From Neckera pumila (taxonomy: Eukaryota; Streptophyta; Bryopsida; Hypnales; Neckeraceae), in NCBI GenBank assembly GCA_963969595.1, contig OZ018417.1, positions 19,408,501-19,472,500 on the forward strand: a stretch of DNA of 64,000 nt, given 5' to 3'. This document shows positions 56,936-64,000 of this stretch, in pieces; position 1 is the first letter of the stretch; every line of letters begins with the position of its first letter. Below the pieces are notes generated by a model. It was not told the origin of the DNA and did no database searches. It saw only the letters and a list, made by a program, of their open reading frames with translations. The position numbers were made by a program, and so were the translations under genes.

Positions 56936-59240
56936 ATAACCCGACCCATGCATAAGCTTAGTTGACTCAAGATTGTTCTTAAACATGGTATCTTTACTCC
57001 CATTTTTTTGAATTTGTTTCTTTTATTTTGATTTCCTTTCAATTTGAAATGGCTTTTTTTATCAAGCAAATATTTCTACAAAGAGACTGCATGATCAAAC
57101 CAATAATAGGGTGATTTATCTTTTAAGGTTGAGAGGTAACTTGACCGCCTGTTGACAAGATCCAAAACTGCAGTATGAAGTCTATTGACATTTTTGAATC
57201 AAATTGGGGAGGAGGTAACTTGTTTTGGGGGGCCGAGAGATGCCTTCTTAGCCTACTAAAGAGATCAAAATTTATAGCACCATGCAATATCCAAAGAAAT
57301 ATCACTCTTAGGATTTTTGAAATTTTGTTGTAGGCCTCATTATATTATTTCTCTTGTAAGGATTGAATGCTGAAGAAATGGTAGACATGCCATCATGCAG
57401 CCTATCCAAAATAGATTCTACAAATGGTTTTAGCAATTGCGTTTTTGACATAATGATTTGTTTACTGCCACTTGTGATGACTGCATTTGAGCCATCATAT
57501 ACATTACAAATTATTGAACATTCTTCAATGGCAGAACATCAAAATCAGATCCATCTAAGGAAGACCTAAAGTTAAGAGGCACTAGATGCAATGGTAATTT
57601 TTGAAGAAGATTGTAAAGGCATTGAATGTCTTTTTTGGACATTCACATCAACAAACTCGTCCATTTGCAGCTCAACAACAAATAAACTCCCTAGAAGAAA
57701 GCAACACAGAAAAAAAACTGCTCCCTCTCAACCAAGTACAACAAAATCTAAACCAAAAACACCTCTTCAACAACTCTTCTTGACTCTGTTGCATCAAAAC
57801 AACACAGCAGGAAACCTCAGAAAGGGAGAACAAGCTTTCCGGGGAGAAGCACTTGAAGCGAACGGCGGCAGCACCACCACCACAATAACAGCAAGCAATA
57901 ATTAAACTTATTGAGCTTGCTAAAGCAAGACGGAGTCCACAGTTGGTTTTCAAAGTAATTGAAGGCTATCAAAGTAGAGCTAAATTAGGTGGCCGGCAAA
58001 CGGAAGAGAAGTCCAAGGAGATGAGAAAAATAAAGATTAAATTAAAACAATTAAAAAAAGATGCTAAAATGAAACCAAGCAGTAAAGTAAACAAACGCAG
58101 TTTCACTCCGTAGTACTAAAGTTAGGACTCGGAACTTTGGGCTTTGAACTCTAGCTATGGCCTCTATCCTATGGCTATAGTATCACGCACATGAGGCTGC
58201 TGGCAAAAGCTGGCTCCTAGGGATGAAATGGTTGCCTAGCGAGGTCCTAGCCCGATGGCAAACAACTATTGAAGGGAAAACTGCCCGTGAAAAGCAGCGT
58301 GAACAGTATCGGCTTTTGAAGCGGCTTTGCTCGGCTCTTAATTTTCCAGCGCTTTGAGCGCACATAACATTATTCACCAACGTTGGGGGATATCCTTTTG
58401 CTTCTGGAGCCTGGGTTCTCTTACATTTTCTATTGGTTAGTTGCGTTGAGCTCGGGATTCCTTGTGAAAAAACAAAACTAGAAAACTTAAAAATGCTCCG
58501 CCAGGGACTTGCTCCCTTGGTTTCTATACTTTGTTTCTTCTATCAATGGAAATTGTCCATGTATGTCAAAAAAAAATATTTGGCTATGGCTGAAAGTTAG
58601 GCCTACAAGAATAGAAAAGCAGATTCTGAAGACCTTGTTCAAATGAAAAAATCGTCAAAGAAATTTGCTTCTTCTGAGGTTCGAAGCTTTGTTGTTGTTG
58701 CGACAGTGGCTGGCGGCCCACCTCACTACGTCTTAGGTGAGGGGAATCATTTCAGGCATGGTGGGCCACGGTGACTGAAAGCAGGAGTCCATCATGGAAG
58801 TCAAGAGATGGACGCTATGTGTGCATGCCACATAGACCTCACCCGCTCAAAGATTTTCTCAACATAGACGTGTTGATCTAGTATTCCTTGCTTTGCCAAA
58901 TGAACAGACCAACCTTTAATTTTGCCTAATCAACATAAATAAGTAGATCTCCTGTCAATTAGGATAGGACGTTCTAGTAGTGGAATGAAAGACAATGTCA
59001 GTGTCGCCGGCATGCAACACATGTGGATGACTCAACTCATCCAAGCTTTGATTCATCCATATACCCCTACTATTGACCTTCATCCATCCATCCATCGTCG
59101 CATCAAGCTCATCACCTGAAGTTTTTCTACGCCCTAATTTCTATCTTTCACTCTTCGGTCGCCAAATTTGTCCATCGCTCTTTTCAAATCTTGCACCAAC
59201 TTCTTCCAAATTCCACCAACAAAACCCAATTAAGCTTAAG
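56936..59240. other. Intergenic, no gene recognised
   Basis: A somewhat GC-richer stretch at 58140-58800 and a Gln/Asn/Lys-rich frame at 57591-57905 were examined; neither shows known motifs or splice-supported coding. A CATCCATCCATCCAT microrepeat lies at 59082-59096. Confidence 0.35.
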
Positions 59241-59875
59241 TTAACCCCTAGATGCCCAAGGCCTGTTTTGGACTTCCTGGAATTCTCTCGAAATTGAACA
59301 AAATGCCAACATTTTGATAAGTTGTATCAGTTTTTTTTGAATTGTAACCATACAAATTCAAACTAGACATGTTAGAGATCTCATAGGAAAAGAAAAGAAA
59401 ACAATATCACTTATAGAGTCAAAGATTAAATGTTTGACCACAAGAGTGCTAAAACTACAAAAATCTTTCAATCTTCTTTACACAAGTCAAATTTAAAAAG
59501 TTGGTGACCAAAAAAATATGAGTTTAAAGGGCCTAACTTGTATAACCCCGATCAATTTATGGCTTCTTAAAATCAACTCCACAGTTTTTTTTAAATGAAT
59601 TTTGAATGTGATTTTTTCTCCAAGATCTAGTGTATTTGAGGCTCATTTCCAAGAGCTCTCAACACTACGGGAAGTCAAAATTGCAATGGGTACCCTTGTA
59701 CAAAAACTTGAATAGAAAAATCAGTATCATTTATTTTCAAGATCGGATTTTTGGTGCTAAAATTAGACTTCAAAAAGAACTTTCTAAAGATATAAGCTAC
59801 TTAAAATAACAACTTGGTTAAACTTCAAAGTTTTGCAAATACCAGATTTGGGTGCTTTGGGCATTTAGGGGTTAA
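59241..59875. mobile_element. TTAA-bounded non-autonomous element C
   Basis: The ends are TTAACCCCTAGATGCCCAAG and TTTGGGCATTTAGGGGTTAA (635 bp). The CAAGGCC that follows the left end is shared with element B. A 10-bp TTAAGCTTAA occurs at 59230-59239 and again at 59872-59881. This could be a longer target duplication, but the inverted ends include the TTAA, so a TTAA target in a locally repetitive site is simpler. Confidence 0.65.
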
Positions 59876-60643
59876 GCTTAATACCATAAGCAAGCTCCCG
59901 TTCTCGAAGCTTCTCAATCGACCTGCAACACACTGTTCCATTGCTGCCGGCGTCCTCGATCGGATTTGAATTGAAGAAGATTTTGGGGACGCATTGTTGT
60001 CGTCTCTGTTGAAGACCCACTTAGCTGAATTCTGCTGCATTTGGTTGGTTTCACGTCGTGTTTCGTTTCCTCTGTTGGGTTCCGTGGATTGAGTAGTAAT
60101 TGAGAAGCTGTAGCTTTTGTGGCGTGTTGTGGGAGTATTGGTTACGTTCTTGATCTTGATCGCGAGCTTGGATGGAATTGTGTCGCATTGTGAAAGTAGC
60201 TTGGGAAAGGTGATGTTTGGGATTGGAATTCAATGTCGAGAATTGAATAGGTAGGACGGGTTTTGGCGATTAGGTTTTAGCAGTGGGTGATTCTGATTTG
60301 TTGTGATATGTACTCAAAGGGGAGCGTTGAAAGTGGAAAGGTGGGTCTGTATTTGAAGGTTAGGGTTTCATTGCCTGCGCTTGCGAGATTGAAGTTCGCA
60401 TAAGAAGACATGCTGGCGATCGGTGTACGAAGTCAATCGGTTGAGGATCGAGCTTTTGCATACACTTGGAGTCGCGATTTTTTTATAATTGCAACTAGGA
60501 AAGGCAAGTCGATTCGGCAATGCAAGTGGAGGTAGAGTTTAGCGAATAGTGGTAACCCTGGCGAATTCCGCCAATTTCCGAGTCCACCTGGCTGGAAAAC
60601 GAACCCTGTTTTATCTCAGCGGTGCTGGAGAATTACTATCAGC
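59876..60643 (+). promoter_or_regulatory. Promoter and 5' UTR region of the VTT gene
   Basis: GC content and CpG frequency rise sharply after element C, as in plant gene starts. A GGTTAGGGTTTCATTG telo-box-type motif is at 60358-60373. No clear TATA box was found. A minus-strand Ser-rich frame (59825-60040) starts here, but its end runs into the transposon, so I do not annotate it as a gene. Confidence 0.4.
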
Positions 60644-63600
60644 ATGTCTTCAAAAGCGTGGCGATCGGTTGTGTGTATTGTAGCTGTGGTACTTGTTCTT
60701 GTTGCAGTCGCACAGTTGCCGCAGGTTTCTCATATTGTGGAAAAGGTACCGTGTGCTTTGCACTATCTGATGTATGGGAAGCTACATAAAGTAGAGGATA
60801 CTATTTGAGACTCACTCTAAATTAAATATGTAGGAGTGTGCTTTTATTGGGAGATCAGTTTAGGTAGAATACTTTGGGTATACTATACAAACTCTCTTTT
60901 GATCTGTGTTACATCTCCAAGTATGAATTTATGCAAAGTGAGAGGTTGTAGCTCACTATTGAAAGGGATGGTAGAAAATACTAATTACATTCGAAGATCA
61001 GTGGCCATAGACGTTCAGCCAAGTCATCCTTTCACCCAGTTTGCTAAATGAAGGGCAACCATGTGTATTGGAAGAGGTAAGTTGCTGTATGTAGCAGGGT
61101 TGGTATAGTAGACGAGATCAGTTGCTTAAAGAATTTTGATTCTCTACCTTAGATAGGTTGGGATATCATTGTTTCCACCATTATCCTTTGTAGCGCTGCG
61201 TTTGAATGTTTTGGTATTGATGACATCTGTGTTTAATGCAGACCTTGAACCAGTTTTTGATTTGGGTTTCAAAGGATGTTGGCCCCTGGGGCCCAATAAT
61301 CTTGTAAGCTGTCTGTTTCCTCTTTATTTACAATATTCAACTCTCATGGGTGCGTCCAATTCTTCCACTTGGGAGGTTGGTCGATTAAAGAGAAAACATG
61401 AACCCAAATGTCGCAAACGTGTTGCATTGCTGAGTTTCGCCGAAAATTTCATCACATACATTCCTTCCTAGGAGGTGCACGTGGAAACACGAAACACGGA
61501 TAGACCTGAGTCGATTTGATTGGAATTTGAGTGTTTAGGGGTGCAAGTTGTATTGTGGTTGTATTCTGGGGTAGGTTTTACTCCATTGAATTATCTCACT
61601 CATAAATCCACCAGGCGGTCAACGTGAATATAAGGTGAAAGGTAGGCTTGCAACTTATCAACTACCTTTATTTGTACTAGATTTCTGATTAGGAACTTGT
61701 TTGCAGGGCATTGGCGTATATTCCAGTCACAGTTTTGGCTATTCCGGCGTCAATTCTCTCGGTATTACTTCATCTCCGGCTATGATTGATTGTAACGATT
61801 TAAAGATACTGTAGTTCGTTTCAGGGAGGTCGTGCTGATTATGATAGGTGGTTGCTTTTTTGATACTACAGTCAAGGACTCTCAGATATTGTGAGGTGGA
61901 GTGCTCCTGTACTCCACCATGTAGAGGGAGAATTTTGCTTGATGATATGATTCTTCTGTAAAGGAAATATTCACAATGCTACTGAAGGACGAGTATGTTG
62001 TGCAATGTACCTGAATCAGTGGCTTATTCTTTCTGATTCCCTGGGAAGTATGCTGCTTACATGTTGGAGTTTGCCTTTGGTTGTGACAGTTGGGCGGAGG
62101 TTACCTGTTTGGCTTGATGCTCGGTTTTGTAACGGATTCTGTTGGGTCTACTTTGGGAGCTACCGCTGCTTTCATGGTTGGCAGAACGGTGAGCCCATAT
62201 TATGCACTCAAATTACGTATTCAAAGTCCTTACGCTGGATGATGTTACTGCTCTGATTTCCTTCTTTTCTGTATCTCGTTGATTTGTTTGCTGGGTCCGT
62301 GCTTATTCCTTTCTTGTGTTTGTAGAGAAAATATTAATGCGGACTTTTAGACATGCGATACTCGTTCTATTCTCCTTTTTTTTCACTAGCAGTACTTGTA
62401 GTTCACTATGCGCTAGGTATTTTCATCAGAATCTTGGTTTATTTCGAGATGCTGACTTGCTCAGCCATTGATTGCCGACTCTAGAGAAGTGCTGAAATAT
62501 TATGAATTTCCAGTCACTTAGAAATCCTGTTGGCACGTGGGATGGAGTAGACGCTAACTGGTTGTTACAACAGGTTGGAAGATCTTACGTGGCATCCAAA
62601 CTGGGGAACTATCCCCAATTCCAAGCTATTGCAGTGGCTATCCGCAAATCTGGTTTCAAGGTTAGTTATTTTGATTTCCGTATCTTGACATCGTGCGGTG
62701 TAATATTACGAAGACTTGTTCTATGTATAAAGAGCGTGGTATAAATTGCCTTGTATTTGTTCCATCCATGCACGGAACCGTATTCTGGAAGAAGGCTGTA
62801 ACAAGGAGCGTGTGCTTGTGCAGATTGCGGTTTTGTTGCGTTTTGTGCCGCTGCTGCCTTACAATGTCTTGAATTACCTTCTGTCTGTCACCCCCCTAAG
62901 CACCACTAGCTACATCTTGGCATCTTGGTTGGGCATGATGGTACGATCTTTTGCCTTGAAATATATACTAGTTGCCTTTTGCGTTCATGCCTCACTCGTC
63001 CGTTGTCATTCTTTGTGTGATAATATCTTGTCCGGGTTTTTCAATCCACTGAAGGCCGAGAAAGTTTTTGAATAAATAGTATTATAATGGGTGATCACGC
63101 AGTATCTGATAATTCCCTCATTGTTGCAGCCCGTCACATTGGCATTTGTTTACGTGGGTACTACAATTAAGGACATTGCAGACATAAGTCATGGTGAATC
63201 GCATTTCACGAAATATCGCATAGTAAGTACTTTCATCAATTTTATGATGCAATTATTACGGTCCATAAGCTTTGATCTTGTTCATCCAATTGTTTCTTGT
63301 TCAAGATTGGCAAATGGCATTGCATGGGAACAGTACATTCCGATGGCTAATGTAATTCAACAACCATGACAACATTCCCATCTTTGTCGTGGTTGCATTT
63401 TACAGATCATGTTGGTGGTTGGTCTCGTAACAACAGGTGAGTCTCTCCTTTACAACGAGCTTTTGCAAGTAGAGTTACCGCCAATCGGTATTTAAATACT
63501 CTACGTTCCCAGTTGTCGCTACTTTCCGATTCGTTGATGGACAATCACTCCAGGTCTTTGAGATGCCTTTGCATTTGAACTGAGGAAATTTTCTAAGGTA

Positions 63601-64000
63601 GCTCTAGGTGCCTACTGCAACTCGTACTTAGACGCCCAAAAAATCTCGCAAGATGAGTACATCAATACTTATTTTGGTTTTAGCGTATTTAATAATACTA
63701 CTTTTCAAACCTTTCGCATCCAGTATCCAACTGAGACTTAATTTGGTGCATTAGAATCCCCTTGCACTTGCTCACATAATACAACAAATATTTAAATCAG
63801 ACTGATTATAGGGACTACACTTAATGCTGAAAGTGTTGCTTGTTACAATACTACTGCTGGCCCCACTAACTTACGAATGCATGTTTTGCAGTCGTAGTAA
63901 TATATTTTGTCACCCGGATAGCGAAGGATGCACTACGCAATGCAATCGAAGAGAACGGAGGTGGTGACGAGTCGTTGATCACAGCTGCGGAATCAGTTGG
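60644..64000 (+). CDS. VTT/DedA-domain membrane protein (TVP38/TMEM64-like), 3' end missing
   Basis: Nine exons with consistent GT-AG borders and phases: 60644-60745, 61242-61303, 61707-61761, 62090-62188, 62574-62660, 62824-62940, 63130-63222, 63406-63436 and 63892 to the edge (251 residues so far). A membrane segment is at residues 10-24 (VCIVAVVLVLVAVA). The VTT core follows: GPWGPIILALAYIPVTVLAI, LGGGYLFGLMLGFVTDSVGS, TLGATAAFMVGRTVGRSYVA, RFVPLLPYNVLNYLLSVTPL, YILASWLGMMPVTLAFVYVG and TTIKDIADISHG; a last membrane segment (IMLVVGLVTTVVVIYFVTRI) leads to an acidic tail. These motifs define the TVP38/TMEM64/TMEM41 family of ER-Golgi-chloroplast membrane proteins, whose members include lipid scramblases and autophagy factors. 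The exact plant subgroup cannot be decided here. The start is the first Met before the signal-anchor-like segment, in a telo-box-containing GC-rich leader. No stop is reached within the window. Confidence 0.9.

Noticed and set aside
57591..57905. Plus-strand 104-codon frame rich in Gln, Lys and Thr
   Set aside because: Low-complexity composition, no family motif, no upstream promoter-like features.
59825..60040. Minus-strand Ser-rich frame facing the VTT gene
   Set aside because: Its last ~17 codons are transposon element C sequence and it shows no known motif or splice support.
1..64000. CRISPR arrays, bacterial operons, rRNA genes
   Set aside because: None seen; introns and repeat content show plant nuclear DNA, and no spaced direct-repeat array or rRNA-like block was found.

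Overview
The window reads as nuclear DNA of a land plant, most likely a bryophyte and probably a moss. It has short GT-AG introns, a single-exon DYW-type pentatricopeptide repeat (PPR) protein whose nearly identical repeats resemble moss PPR proteins, a CDPK-type kinase domain, and plant mitochondrial proteins. Between them lies AT-rich DNA full of old transposable elements. The clade assignment is an inference from protein style; nothing in the window proves it.

Only six loci look like working genes. (1) COQ4, ubiquinone biosynthesis, minus strand at 545-1462; its 3' exons lie beyond the left edge. (2) A calcium-dependent-protein-kinase-like protein reduced to its catalytic domain, minus, 3795-4604. 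(3) A long DYW-type PPR RNA-editing factor, minus, 26612-29752. (4) A four-exon gene for a small protein with the PDF motif of organellar single-stranded-DNA-binding (OSB) proteins, minus, 30059-31819. (5) A small secreted protein made of two nearly identical 25-residue Cys/Pro repeats, minus, 36427-36663, with a 5'-UTR intron and a TATA-like box. (6) A VTT/DedA (TVP38/TMEM64-like) membrane protein, plus strand, nine exons from 60644 to the right edge.

The main result is that COQ4 and the OSB-type gene have homologous first exons. Each encodes a mitochondrial presequence, ends in the same phase-1 donor, and is surrounded by matching 5' flank and intron sequence. Two unrelated nuclear genes for mitochondrial proteins thus appear to share one promoter-plus-presequence module. 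The PPR editing factor lies about 0.3 kb downstream of the OSB-type gene, so organelle-directed genes cluster at 26.6-31.8 kb.

The rest is repeats. Two copies of a 4.3-kb long-terminal-repeat-like sequence (11605-15872 and 46739-51074, both minus, each with a TATA box) are present. The second interrupts the reading frame of a decayed retroelement protein (45631-51640). Four TTAA-bounded elements with CCCC termini form a family (17080, 38630, 40049, 59241). There are CACTA-like foldback elements, a MITE whose empty site is preserved in the other LTR copy, a Tc1/mariner transposase remnant, a methyltransferase-like pseudogene, an inverted pair of ~0.7-kb dispersed repeats (10.0 and 52.0 kb), and a dense array of about 13 palindromes, many centred on GGCGCC (53.1-56.9 kb). 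Homopolymeric G/C tracts, minisatellites and a (TA)n run complete the picture.
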